This document shows, one piece after another, positions 35,078-46,100 of a stretch of DNA of 64,000 nt (the stretch's first letter is position 1; the number at the start of each line of letters is the position of its first letter). The stretch is from Purshia tridentata (Eukaryota; Streptophyta; Magnoliopsida; Rosales; Rosaceae). The notes beneath the pieces are model-generated. The model ran no database searches. It was not told the DNA's origin and worked only from the letters and a program-made list of their open reading frames with translations. The stretch covers positions 1-64,000 of the forward strand of contig QANT01004418.1 of NCBI GenBank assembly GCA_003254885.1. The letters are read 5' to 3'. The position numbers were made by a program, and so were the translations under genes.

Positions 35078-37669
35078 TTGCTCTCATCTTCTTCTGCACA
35101 AACCAAAAAAATGAAACCTTCGCTCAATTCCTCACCAGTCCCTTCACTGCTTCGCCTTTCTTTCTTAAATCCTAAATTCCTCTGCTCACAACCACAGTTT
35201 CCAAAACCCCATTCAGAATCACCATTTTCCGAGAATGCCAATCCAAACACCTATTTTTCCGAGAAAGTCACCTCAGAACCCAAACAGGGCGAGGAGTTCA
35301 CCGCCCCAGTTTTGCAAGACCCGGATTCAACACAAACCCATCTGCTAAGCACTCTTGTGAGCTGCAAGAGCGACCCGAAGTTAGCTCTAAAGCACTTCAA
35401 ATGGGCTGAAAGAGAGCGAGGGTTTGTTAAAGGCGTCGATACCTTTTGTGTGTTGCTTCACATTTTGATGGGGTTTCCAGAGACTCATGGGCGTGCTAAA
35501 GTATTGCTTAACCAGTACGTTTCCGGTGATTCAGACCCTGCTCCACGAGTCTTCGTCGATCACTTGGTAGACTGCGCCAAAAGGTTTGGCTCTGACTTAG
35601 AATCGCGGGTTTTTGGTTATTTACTGAATAGTTATGTTAGAGCCAATCGAATCAAAGATGCAATTGATTGCTTTACAAGAATGGCAGAGCTTGAGATATA
35701 TCCTTGTGTTTGGTATTTGAATATTGTTTTATCAGAATTGGTTAGGAAAAATATGATTGGGGAAGCACGAGAATTGCATAATAAAATGGTTTCAATAGGA
35801 ATTGGAGGCGATCGAGTTACTCTCCATGTGATGATGCGTGCTTGCTTGAAGGAGGAGAAGCTGGATGAGGCAGAGGAGTACTTTAGAGAGGCGAGGGATA
35901 GAGGGATAGAACTTGATGCGGTATTGTATAGTGTTGCTATTGAGGCTGTTTGTAAGAAACCCAATTTTCGTTTGGCTTTGGAGTTGTTGAAGGAAATGAG
36001 AGAAATGGGGTGGGTTCCTTCCGAGGGTACGTTCACTAGTGTTATCAGGGCTTGTGTGAAGAAGGGGAATATGGTAGAGGCATTGAGGCTTAAGGATGAA
36101 ATGGTAAGTTGTGGGTTCTCAATAAATTTGGCTGTTGCCACAAGCTTGATGAAGGGTTATTGTGTGCACAGGAACTTGGATGGTGCTTTGGATTTCTTCA
36201 ATATGATTATAGAGGATGGACTTACTCCAAACAGGGTAATGTATGCAATTCTGATAGAATGCTGCTGTAAGAATGGGAACATGGAAAAGGCATATGAGCT
36301 TTACACCCAAATGAAACACTTGGATATCAGGCCTGATGTCTTCATTGTGAATCATTTGGTACATGGATTTTTGAAATATTGTTCACTTGAAGATGCATCT
36401 AAGCTGTTTGATGAGGCAGTTCAGTGTGGTGTTGCTAATGTTTTATTGTATAATAATCTCTTATCATGGCTTTTTCGGGAGGGTAAACTAAGTGAAGCTT
36501 GCAGTTTATGGGATAAGATGATGTGTAATGGTGTGATACCTAATTTAGTATCCTACAACAACATGATACATGGCTATTGCAGAACAGGGAATATGGATCG
36601 TGCAAATAGTATATTTCTGGAGATGCTTGAAAGGGGTTTGAAACCTACTTTTGTCACTTATTCTATTTTAATGTATGGGTATTTCAGGAAAGGTGATACA
36701 CAACGTGCTTTTGATGTCTTTGATGATATGATGGCTGCAAAGATAACCCCCACTGGCTTCAGAATTAACAGTATCATTGATTGCTTGTGCAAAGATGGTC
36801 GTACATCTGAGGCAAGTGATATGCTGAGGAAATTGGTTGAGAGGGGTTTTGTTCCTGAATGTAGGACTTACAATATTATTTTAGATGGATTTATCAAGGA
36901 GGGTTCCTTGAATTCTGCACTAGCTGTTTATAGAGAAATGTGTGAAGGTGGAGTCTCTCTGAATGTTGTCACGTACACCAGCTTCATTTATGGATTTTGC
37001 AAAAGCAATAAAATTGATCTTGCTTTGAAAATGTGGAATGAGATGAAAAATAAGGGCATCAAATTGGATGTTACTGCATACGGTGCTCTCATAGATGGGT
37101 TTTGCAAAAGGCGAGACATGGGTACTGCCAATGAACTTTTCTCAGAGCTCCTTGAGGTTGGTTTATCTCCAGATACAGCTGTTTACAGTAGCATGATTTG
37201 GGGCTTCCGGAATTTGAATAACATGGAAGCAGCTCTTGATTTGCATAAGAAAATGATAAATGAAGGTATCCCTTGTGATTTGAAAATGTACACTACATTA
37301 ATTGGTGGATTGCTAAAAGAGGGTGAATTACAATTTGCATCAGATCTCTACTCAGAGATGCTTTCAAAGGGAATTGTACCTGATATCAAGACAGTTACAG
37401 TTCTGGTAAATGGCCTTTGTAACAAAAGACAGCTAGAGAATGCACGCAAGAACTTGGAAGATATGGATAGGAGGTGTATGACTCCTAGTGTTCTTACTTA
37501 TAATGCTTTGATCGTTGGGAACTTCAAGGAGGGGAATTTACAAGAGGCTTTTAGATTGCATGATGAGATGCTTGACAAAGGCCTTGTACCTGATGACATT
37601 ACTTTCGATATTCTTGTAAATAGAAAGTTCAAGAGAACAAATACTGTTGTTGGAACCTCATGTGCCTAG
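35078..37669 (+). CDS. P-class pentatricopeptide repeat protein
   Basis: This organelle RNA-binding protein probably acts in processing, stabilising or translating one or a few mitochondrial (possibly plastid) transcripts. It is a single intronless exon of 863 codons, typical for plant PPRs. Residues 1-90 are Ser/Pro-rich with few acidic residues, consistent with a targeting peptide. From about residue 185 to the end there are roughly 19 consecutive 35-residue repeats, each with the pattern (V)TYN.LI.G.CK.G....A..L..EM...G..PD. All repeats are P type; there is no E, DYW, SMR or RRM domain. An internal start at residue 12 (35111) could also be used. The style is that of Rf-like or At3g54980-like proteins; no specific target can be read. 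It sits between the Yippee gene and the Yippee pseudogene and is absent from the remembered Arabidopsis neighbourhood. Confidence 0.93.
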   Translation: MLSSSSAQTKKMKPSLNSSPVPSLLRLSFLNPKFLCSQPQFPKPHSESPFSENANPNTYFSEKVTSEPKQGEEFTAPVLQDPDSTQTHLLSTLVSCKSDPKLALKHFKWAERERGFVKGVDTFCVLLHILMGFPETHGRAKVLLNQYVSGDSDPAPRVFVDHLVDCAKRFGSDLESRVFGYLLNSYVRANRIKDAIDCFTRMAELEIYPCVWYLNIVLSELVRKNMIGEARELHNKMVSIGIGGDRVTLHVMMRACLKEEKLDEAEEYFREARDRGIELDAVLYSVAIEAVCKKPNFRLALELLKEMREMGWVPSEGTFTSVIRACVKKGNMVEALRLKDEMVSCGFSINLAVATSLMKGYCVHRNLDGALDFFNMIIEDGLTPNRVMYAILIECCCKNGNMEKAYELYTQMKHLDIRPDVFIVNHLVHGFLKYCSLEDASKLFDEAVQCGVANVLLYNNLLSWLFREGKLSEACSLWDKMMCNGVIPNLVSYNNMIHGYCRTGNMDRANSIFLEMLERGLKPTFVTYSILMYGYFRKGDTQRAFDVFDDMMAAKITPTGFRINSIIDCLCKDGRTSEASDMLRKLVERGFVPECRTYNIILDGFIKEGSLNSALAVYREMCEGGVSLNVVTYTSFIYGFCKSNKIDLALKMWNEMKNKGIKLDVTAYGALIDGFCKRRDMGTANELFSELLEVGLSPDTAVYSSMIWGFRNLNNMEAALDLHKKMINEGIPCDLKMYTTLIGGLLKEGELQFASDLYSEMLSKGIVPDIKTVTVLVNGLCNKRQLENARKNLEDMDRRCMTPSVLTYNALIVGNFKEGNLQEAFRLHDEMLDKGLVPDDITFDILVNRKFKRTNTVVGTSCA

Positions 37670-37794
37670 ATAAATTATTTGGTTGTTATTTCATCATCCT
37701 TCCAGCTTCAGTTTGTTCCTAGGGGGAGAAATGTATTACGACCTGAAATAATAATTGTTGAAAGTCTCTCACATCTACCTGGGAAAGAATGCGC

Positions 37795-38385
37795 AAGGCT
37801 TGACTTTTATGTTTTGTAAATTGTATGTGGCTCAATTGTGGGGTAGAAATATATCACAGGTACGGAGAAAGACAGCTATTCATGATTATGGGCTACATAC
37901 TGTTGTTGACATATTCTGTATTGTATTGGCTCAGTTGTGGGGTGGAAATAACCAGCAAAATGATGGTTGTGTGAAACTTCTAATGTTTGTCATCAGTGGA
38001 GGCTGCACATGAGAAAACCCAAAAGTACCAAGGAAGGATAATTTTATCCTTGAGAGGAAACAAAAATTTAATGCCTATGGTGTTCCATTACAATTTTTTG
38101 GAGTGACTTTTTGTTTGGTGTGCATATCAAGGTTCCTGGTCATGAAGGAAGCAACTACTTGATAGCCCATGAAGCTCAGTGTGGAAGCGATGCCATTGTT
38201 GCTTCATTGGCCATCATTCAGGAAATTGGTACACTATTTAAATCTGTATTCTCCTCCATTTTCTTGATTGAGTATGCTAGTTCTTAGTTCTTTTATTGTT
38301 ACCTTGTTTTTGCAAATTCTTTTGGAACATGGTCTTTTCTGGATTCCAATATAATTGATAATCGAATTTTTGCAAAACATCATGT
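37795..38385 (+). pseudogene. Broken duplicate of the Yippee gene 3' half
   Basis: A region downstream of the PPR gene is similar to 34020-34680, including exons 3-5, the introns between them (CAGCAAAATGATGGTTGTGTG is in both) and 3' UTR. It is therefore a DNA-level copy and not a retrocopy. The exon 3 end appears twice, at about 37825-37855 and 37910-37950. The coding part is disrupted: a stop and frameshift follow in the exon 4 copy (GCACATGAGAAAACCC), and the conserved SDADDA ending is lost. It lacks exons 1 and 2. Confidence 0.85.
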
Positions 38386-38389
38386 CTCC

Positions 38390-40562
38390 CAGATGGAGAA
38401 GATGTTTTTTTGGCATAGTCAAGTTATAATTTTTGGTATGCTTAGTATTATGCATACCACATTCAATTATTGTTGTTATTCCCGCAGCTAGAAATGCTTC
38501 ATGTGCTGTGGACCTCTGGTATAAAAACATCCTTGTCTTCCTATCTCATGGCACAGATTGCTCGCTCCATGGAAAATTTCATTGCAGTGGGCCCCAACAG
38601 ATGAGGAAATATGAGACTCAAACACTGAGCGCTGAGCGTAGCACATGGCTCACTGCTCAATCAGTGACCTAGACACAAGGCTATTCAGAAGCAAATTGCT
38701 TGACTGTGAGACAAGTCTGCTTTACAAATCAATCATAATTGGATATGTTTATGTTTTGTTCTTTTAATGAGCAATTTTCTTTTTTGTAAATTAACACGTA
38801 TCAAATTGTGGTTATCTTTTATTTGTAAGTAACCCCCCTTGTGAAGACCCTAGTAGTCCTCTAGGTAGAAATGTGTGACCAACATTTCTCATTACAATTT
38901 TTATGGGAAAAAAATTAATTTGAGCTTAATAAGGTATGAGTCATATGCTCAAGACCATTGAATGAAGCATTAGGTTCAAATTTCGTGGATGAGGTATTTA
39001 AATCGTTTTTAGATTTTTCGGTGACTATATAGTCACATAGTGTTATTAATTAACAGTGACGATAGAGAATTAAAAATTTATATGTATACTAAATACTAAT
39101 TGCTTTGAAGAAAACAAAAAAAAAAAAAGTTACGAATAATATGATCCTTCCCAGGTTGGGTTTGGGCCACAGCCCATAGCTTATTGACCAATCAAAAGAA
39201 TCCTCAATCTAGATTGAATTCCGCAGACCGCATTTAGAGACAGGCAGCCTAGGCAGATACGAAATTTAAACCACACGATTCACGAGGAAGGCCCACGTCA
39301 TGTAAGTCTCCTTTTAAATTATTCGACCAACCAGAGCCGTCGGATGAGGAGTAGTTCATCTCGAGGAATCCAACAGCCCACGTTTAAATCTGGGCATCTT
39401 TTGAACGCCAAAGTTTGAACTTGAATTCATCGGCGTTTCCAAACGACGAGTCACACGAGTCAAACGCTCCAGTGCTCCAGCATGTGCATTACCAAGAACA
39501 GGGAATGTTTCTCTCCGTTTTAAAATCTCATTTGTAAATAGGTTTCTCGTAGCACATATTTACGAAACTGCCATTGGAAAAGGATATATAACGTCATTAA
39601 CTTCAAATTTGCTCAATCTCTATAAATAATTAATAATTTCGAGCTTCTTAAACTTACAATATGCATTTTAAAATGGAAAATGTTATCTATAAGATTACCG
39701 AGATTGCAAGTAACAAGTTTCGATCTTTTATTGCTTTGTTAAGGAGTATGATTAACGCCAATTTAGGGAGAAGCATGAGATGCATGGTTGGTCATGTACC
39801 AAACAGGAATTTTAATCAAAGGATATGTATTGATTGAGGAGTTTGCATTTTTTATCCCCATTTGACTTAGTTGTGATTTGACCTAGTTGTGGTTGAAGTT
39901 GAAGTTTGATATTAAAATTCACATGCAAAAGATTGGAAATAAAGAATTACAATTTTACATGTTATATTATTTATATTCATTTTAATTATATATTCAAAAT
40001 TCATAGGCTAGCTCAAACTCTAATAATTCATTTAAAAATTTATTTTCACTTAAATCATTTTTAAATGTACATTATATGTTACACAGTTTGATAAGAATTC
40101 GTGCATTTATAAAATATAAAAGCCCCATACTTGCCAAGAACCTTTCAAGTCCCATACTTCCCATGAACCTTCACATGCATCATGAAATTATGTATACAAG
40201 TGAAGAAACACAACATATCTTCACATGTCTAAAGTTTATAAGGATGACTGAAATTAAATCTCCAGAAATGATTTAAGAGAAGGCCACGTCTCGCAAAACC
40301 AAATCCGATGGCACTCTCGTGGTTATCTTCACATCATAGTCCACCTACACCGTCCTTATAAATCTCCCAATAAAAAAAATATTTAAAATCTCAAATTTCA
40401 TTTATTTTACTTATTCATTTCATTTTCAAATTTCTGAATGCTACCAAATCAGAGAGAGTGTCTCTTGCGGTGCCATTTTTGTCAAAGCACCTGAACTCAG
40501 CTCAGCTGCTCTTCTTCAACCTCTGCAACCACCTCTGTGTGTTACACTAGCTCAGGCAAAGC
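38390..40562. other. Intergenic DNA upstream of the Ser/Pro-rich gene
   Basis: Mostly AT-rich with no recognisable protein or transposon ends. A GC-richer patch at 39200-39490 has ACG-type motifs (for example CCCACGTCATG near 39292) and could be a distal promoter. From 40400 the sequence becomes leader-like. Confidence 0.4.
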
Positions 40563-43440
40563 ATGGAAGTGAGCGTGGTGGAGGCGAGGGGGCGAGAGAG
40601 AAGCTTCGGGAAGGTGGTGAACGTGAACGACAGAGAGGAAGAGCTCGCTCTGTTCCTCGAGATGCGCAGGCGCGAGAAGGACAGAGAGAAGAATAGCACC
40701 AACTTCCTCCTGCTCCCTAACAAGAACGCCGACGACGAGCTCGATGCTACTCACTCTCTTGGTACGACGTCGTGTAGCTTTTGTTCTTAGTTTTAAGTTT
40801 CGGGTCGTTAGTTTTTTTTTTTTTTGGGTGCGTCTTTGGTATTGATGGTGATGATGGGTTTATGTTTGCGTTATGCAGACTCTAATGAGCGTGGAGGTTC
40901 GGCAGTTTCTAGGAGTATTGGGTATGTGGCACCGCAGAGGAAGAGCCGAGTGGATGAGTTTTTGAATTCGGAAAATGAGAAATCTGATTACGATTGGTAA
41001 GTGAATTAATGTCGAAGCTAAGTGTTTGGTTTTGTGCTTATTTCTCAATGGTTGAGTCATTTAGTGGTCTTATTAGGATGCTTAATTTAATTACTTGTTG
41101 AATTGATGAAGAAGCTCGTTTGCAACAGATGGGTTGCTAAATTGGGTGGGATGTAATTTTTGCTAGGAGTAATGAACTGGGTTGTGCTTAGTTTAGAGAT
41201 CTAAGGCTTCTTATTGAGTGTTTGAAAATCAGGGGGTGCTATGTTTGTAAGGACTGTTCTCAAGAAAAAATTGTTTAAGTCTTCATAGAACAGAATTTCT
41301 TGTTCATTTTGTAGACTTTTATTTCTCACCCAAATCCCTATGCTTTGGTCTGGAATCTAGCATAGGAATAAGAATTTCATGTCACTTGTGGTGTCGTATT
41401 TATGGGTAACTCTTCTATATTCAGGCTTCTTACTCCACCTGCTACCCCACTTTTTCCATCCTTGGAGATGGAAGCACTGAAAACTACGATTGGTCAGATG
41501 GAGATTCGTAATGCCTGTGCATCTGCTCCGAAATCTAGGGTAAGAACTCTATTTCACGAGTTCTGAATACTTGTAGACCTGATCAAATTCTGTGATATGT
41601 ATGTGCAGCATTCCTACATTTGACTCGATGGTATTAAAATGTTGGTCTTTTATTAATATGATCATCAGATTTCTTGGACATGAATCTTCCCCAGCTTTCT
41701 TGTCTGTCCTAGTTAGAACTGCACATGGTGTTCTATTAATTGTTTTGGATTTTTGGTTTTACTTATCAAGTCATGATTTGGAACTTCATTTTGCCATGTT
41801 GTCCACAACTTGGGGCTGCAGTTAGCAAACATCCAGCAAGAACCTACTTCAAGGAGCAATATAGCATCCAAGCATCCAACAATGCCATCTGGACTGAATT
41901 CTTCTGGTATTGGTAACAGAAGGCCCTCATCATCCGGAGGGCCAACAGCTGCTACTCGTAGATCTGCAACACCAACTGGGAGGTCCACATTACCTTCAGC
42001 TACCAAGCCCTCAAGATCCTCCACACCAAATTCTCGAGCCACCTTATCATCCGTTAACGTTAAGCCTGTGGCTCCTCCAGTGAGGTCTTCAACTCCTTCT
42101 AGGTCCACTGCTCGTTCTTCTACACCAACTGCCAGACCTTCTGTACCAGCTTCCAAGACAACATCAAGATCAGCAACACCAACCCGTCTCCCAAGTTCAT
42201 CAAGTGCACCTGCTCTATCTGCTCCTCCTGGTCGATCTTCTTCAGCATCAAGGTCAGGTCCCACAAGTTCAAAGAATCCAGTGCCATCACGTGGCAGTTC
42301 TCCAACAGTAAAACCTAGGTCTATGAAATCCTCTGAGATGCCTGGTTTCTCACTTGATGCTCCGCCAAATTTAAGAACATCATTGCCACAAAGGCCCGCT
42401 TCAACCTCCAGGGGTCGGCCTGGAGCACCAAGTGTTAAGTCATCTTCTGTTGTATCAAATGGAAAACCAATACAGAAATCTTGTTCACCTTTTAGAGGAA
42501 GGGCTTCAAATGGTAATGCCACTACTAATGGGAATTCTCATGTCATAAGTAGATCATGTTCCAATGACAGTGATGATGTGAACCCTGTACTTATTGGAAC
42601 CCAAATGGTTGAGAGAGTAGTAAACATGAGGAAACTGGCACCACCAAAGCAATATGACAATCACCCTACTCATAACAATCCTTCTGGGAAGTCTTTGTCC
42701 TCTGAAAGCTCAGGCTTTGGAAGAACACTCTCAAAGAAATCCTTTGATATGGCTATGAGGCACATGGTATGCATCACTTTCCTTATTCAGCTAAGTTAAT
42801 ACCTTCAGTTACTATAATCATCAATGGAAGAACGTGCATAATGTATGGCATTCAAATCTTTCAATCTCCTCAATGTTATCCAGCTTATGCTTAGTGGGAT
42901 ATATAGATTAAATGCGGTTTGTTACTATGAGAGGTTTAATGTGCTACTGTATCACCAATTTATCCACATATATGGTCATAACGAAGTCCACTTCTTGTTT
43001 TTATTGAAACAGTTCATAATTGATTTTGAAATTTGCTTATGCAGGATATAAGGCGAAGCATGCCAGGTAATCCACGCCCAGTTCTGACGAATGTTCCAGC
43101 TTCCTCTGTGTACAGTTTCAGATCAAGACCGACAAAAAGCAGGACTACTAGTGCCACGGACTCTCCTCTTGCCACATGCAGCAATGCTAGCTCCGAACCA
43201 AGTGTCAACAATATTTCTGTTTACTTAGAGGGGTGTGAAATTGAAGATGTTGATATTGGAAGTGAGAGAGGAAACTGCTCTCCTGCAAGTCAGCAAGGTA
43301 GGTGACCAACCGCCCATGGGACCATCGGCCCTTGACTATTGGGTCTGCATTCATCCTTGTCATTCTTCCACCACCATTGTTTAGGCGACAAATCACCCCC
43401 GAAAGGAGCTGATGGTAGAAGGCATGCTAAAATACTGTAA
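40563..43440 (+). CDS. Ser/Pro/Thr-rich protein of unknown function (At3g09000-like)
   Basis: The biochemical role is not known to me. Six exons join in frame: 40563-40761, 40879-40996, 41425-41539, 41822-42766, 43045-43297 and 43385-43440, giving 561 residues. The N-terminal 140 residues are ordered: a charged region with REEELALFLEMRRREKDREKNS, then the motif DYDWLLTPPATPLFPSLEME that marks this plant family. The central 300 residues are low complexity: many SSTP/SATPTRP repeats with Arg and Lys, basic and probably disordered. The C-terminal third has DIRRSMPGNPRP and ends in a Lys-rich peptide. Such basic Ser/Pro proteins often bind microtubules, but that is only a guess. From memory, At3g09000 sits between Yippee (At3g08990) and the kinase (At3g09010), the same order as here. 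The antisense strand of exon 4 is open over 269 codons because of codon composition. Confidence 0.85.
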
Positions 43441-44622
43441 ATTTTACAGAGTTTGTGCCTGCATGTCTATTCCTGCGCTAGTGGAACAAGAATCAGGTAC
43501 ATTTGATGAACCATATTTTGGGTCATCAGTTAGGCTACTCATTAGCAATGCGTTTTCGTACTACAGTTTGATGGATTGGAAGTTGAAGAGCTCCTTCAGC
43601 TTTTACATTTTATGCTCATACTGTGGAATTCATTATGGTATCTACATGTCTAGATCTAGTCTTTGGGTAATATGAACTTCAAAATAGTTAAGATTCCCAA
43701 AATTTTCCAAACTCGTATAATTTCTCAAGGTTGATTATAAAATATCCTTTAGGTAGCTGTGCTTGATTGTGCCATATCGCACGGCTCGAGCATGATATCC
43801 TAGTGATCCTACTTTGACTTGGTCACTTGTCGAATCCAAAAAATTTTAAGTTACATGGTTTTTTTTATTGTCCTTACAGGAGGTGTCATGTGGAGTTGCT
43901 TGTGCTTCTAAACAACAGATAACATGGAAGCCAAATGAAATTTGCTTTCTCTTACAACTTATTTCACGTTGAGCGAATTGCTTTATGTTCCCTTGCACCA
44001 TTTGCTTCTTTCGTTTGGCTTGATGCCAACTATAGAAGAAATGGAAGGTCCACATGGATTCTGAGATACAAACGAAAAGGCTTCGCCTTCTAATATGGTA
44101 ACCAGTTTCTTTTTGCCGGACAAGTTTAGATTCCAACTAATCTGAGAAAGAATGACTTTGTTTTTTTAAAAAGAACATTTGCATGCTTTTTGATAATGTC
44201 CATGCGCGTGAAGAACCTAATGGATTCACATCATTCGTGCTTATGGAACTGAAGTGTGAGACTCACATACAATAATGATAGGCAATAACTCATAATTAGC
44301 ATCCATCGACCCAAGTGGTATTTCTCTACCTTGTTAAGCTACGATGGCGTTTAGGTGTGAATGTGTGATCGTCTTTCATTAATAAACAAACATGTCAGAA
44401 AGGGTGGGTGACTAATCCATTTCCGATGAGGAAATGATTAGGTATTTTTTCTTTTTTTCAAACAATGATTAGGCAATCACTCAACATCAATTTCATATAA
44501 ATTAAAGATGCTAACAAAAAAAACGTGAGAATGTATAGCTATATACGGTTAATTATAGTCATTTTAATTTGTTTTTGAATTTTTTCTTTAAGTCTCATTT
44601 TGATGATTTTATGTCGTATTTA
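43441..44622. other. 3' UTR and intergenic DNA
   Basis: No second gene is visible. The minus-strand frame 43846-44136 is not recognised and has no splice or promoter context. Confidence 0.4.
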
Positions 44623-44914
44623 GAGTCTGTTTGACACTACTTCTTAGAAGTGCTTTTATTTAGAAGTACTTTTATTTAGTATTGCTTTTGTTAGAAGCGG
44701 TTTTACAAATTTTTAAAAAAACTATAAGTGATTTATGCAAAAGTACTTGAAGTGCTTCTTAAAGAAAGCACTTGTACGGTGCTTTTCAAAAAACTCCTTA
44801 AAAGTGCTTTTATAACTCAAAAGTACTTATATATATTTTTGCCAAACGCTATCAGCTCTTTTACTAACCTAAAAGCGCTTTTGACAATTCTAAAAGCACT
44901 GTCAAACAGGCACT
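44623..44914. mobile_element. 292-bp MITE with AAAAGCAC-type inverted repeats
   Basis: The left end reads GAGTCTGTTTGACACTAC and the reverse complement of the right end AAGTGCCTGTTTGACAGTGC, so CTGTTTGACA is shared in both arms. Multiple subterminal copies of AGAAGTGCTTTTA / AAAAGCAC point inward. The hexamer TATTTA flanks both sides (44617-44622 and 44915-44920) as a possible target duplication. A similar diverged stretch occurs at about 56020-56145. Confidence 0.65.
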
Positions 44915-46100
44915 TATTTATTTTGTCATTTAAAATGTTTATCGATATTTGAATTTTGATGAAAAGGAGAGATTGAATGTTATTACAAATAATTATTCAT
45001 ATTTTAAATATAATTTATCAATAATGTTAGGAATTTTAAATTTATTTTTAAGATTTTGATTCCAAGTAATATATTATTGCACTTATTAGTAATTTACTTG
45101 CTATAATATAAATAAATAATTTGAAATATATATTTGAGATCTTTAACATCGTTCCATATTTAATAAATACGATGGGAAAAGACGAAAGTGAGTTCTTTTG
45201 TTTTTTTTTTTTTGGGCCACTTGAAACTGAGTTTCTTAATTTACTCTATATATATATATATTTATTAAGAATTACTTTCTTTTATCAGAAATCTCTGCGG
45301 TGTCTGTGAGTGAGTCAATGACTCATTGACTTGTCACTCATCACTGTAGTTACCTACCAGAACAGGCAAAAACAACTTGTCAATGGGGAAGCCGCGTCAA
45401 TGAATCAACTTTTTTTTTTTTTGGTGGTGTGAGCATCCCGGTCAGTCCCTCTCAAATGAATCAACTTTGCTCTTCTTGTCTTCCCTTTGTACATGGGAAA
45501 GAAAGAAAAAACAAAAGCAGCCAGTCACAATCAAATGCCGTCCTTTCCCCACAGAGGTTCCTGTTAATGGCATGGTTTTTACCTCATTCCATTATCAAAT
45601 TCACTATCATTCACTACCCACCTTCTTTATCTCATATATACATACACGCAACGCAAGTTACGCAACATGGATTTTAATCTTTCCAATTTAGTTTTCTACC
45701 TTTCATCTGCGTTCTTTGCCTCTAAGCTTTTATCGGTTTCGGTTTTTGCTTATAACCCCACATCCCCAGAAAAGCACACCACTTTGGCTTTTTGCTCCTC
45801 AAGAACCAACCATTCCAAGCTCAGGTCAGGGTTCCAGATTCCACGGTAATCTCACTTATTATTATTATTTTTTATATGTGAATTTGCTACTGGCTTTTTT
45901 GTTTTTTAAATGACTTTATTATAAAGTTCCCTTCTCTGTTTCATATTTCATTTTGCTGTTGTTTCATTTCTTAATGCCTTTGTACTTTTTGTTTAGAGGG
46001 GTACTGGATATTCGAGCTTGCTTTGGTGCCTGTGCATAAGGTTTAAGGTTTAAGAAGACATGTGGTCAGGGGTTTAGGGAAATCGACTTGTATGTTGCAA
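44915..46100. other. Intergenic DNA and leader of the kinase gene
   Basis: AT-rich to 45300 with a TATATATATATA run near 45248. From about 45430 the sequence is leader-like and contains several short AUG frames, including 45667-45849 (60 codons). None resembles a known protein. A GT donor near 45845 may mark a 5' UTR intron. Confidence 0.35.

Noticed and set aside
41713-42522. 269-codon open frame antisense to the Ser/Pro-rich gene
   Set aside because: It is the mirror of a Ser/Pro/Thr-rich exon whose codons rarely create antisense stops. It has no splice context and no recognisable domain.
45667-45849. 60-codon frame upstream of the kinase
   Set aside because: It lies in probable 5' leader or intron and resembles no known protein.
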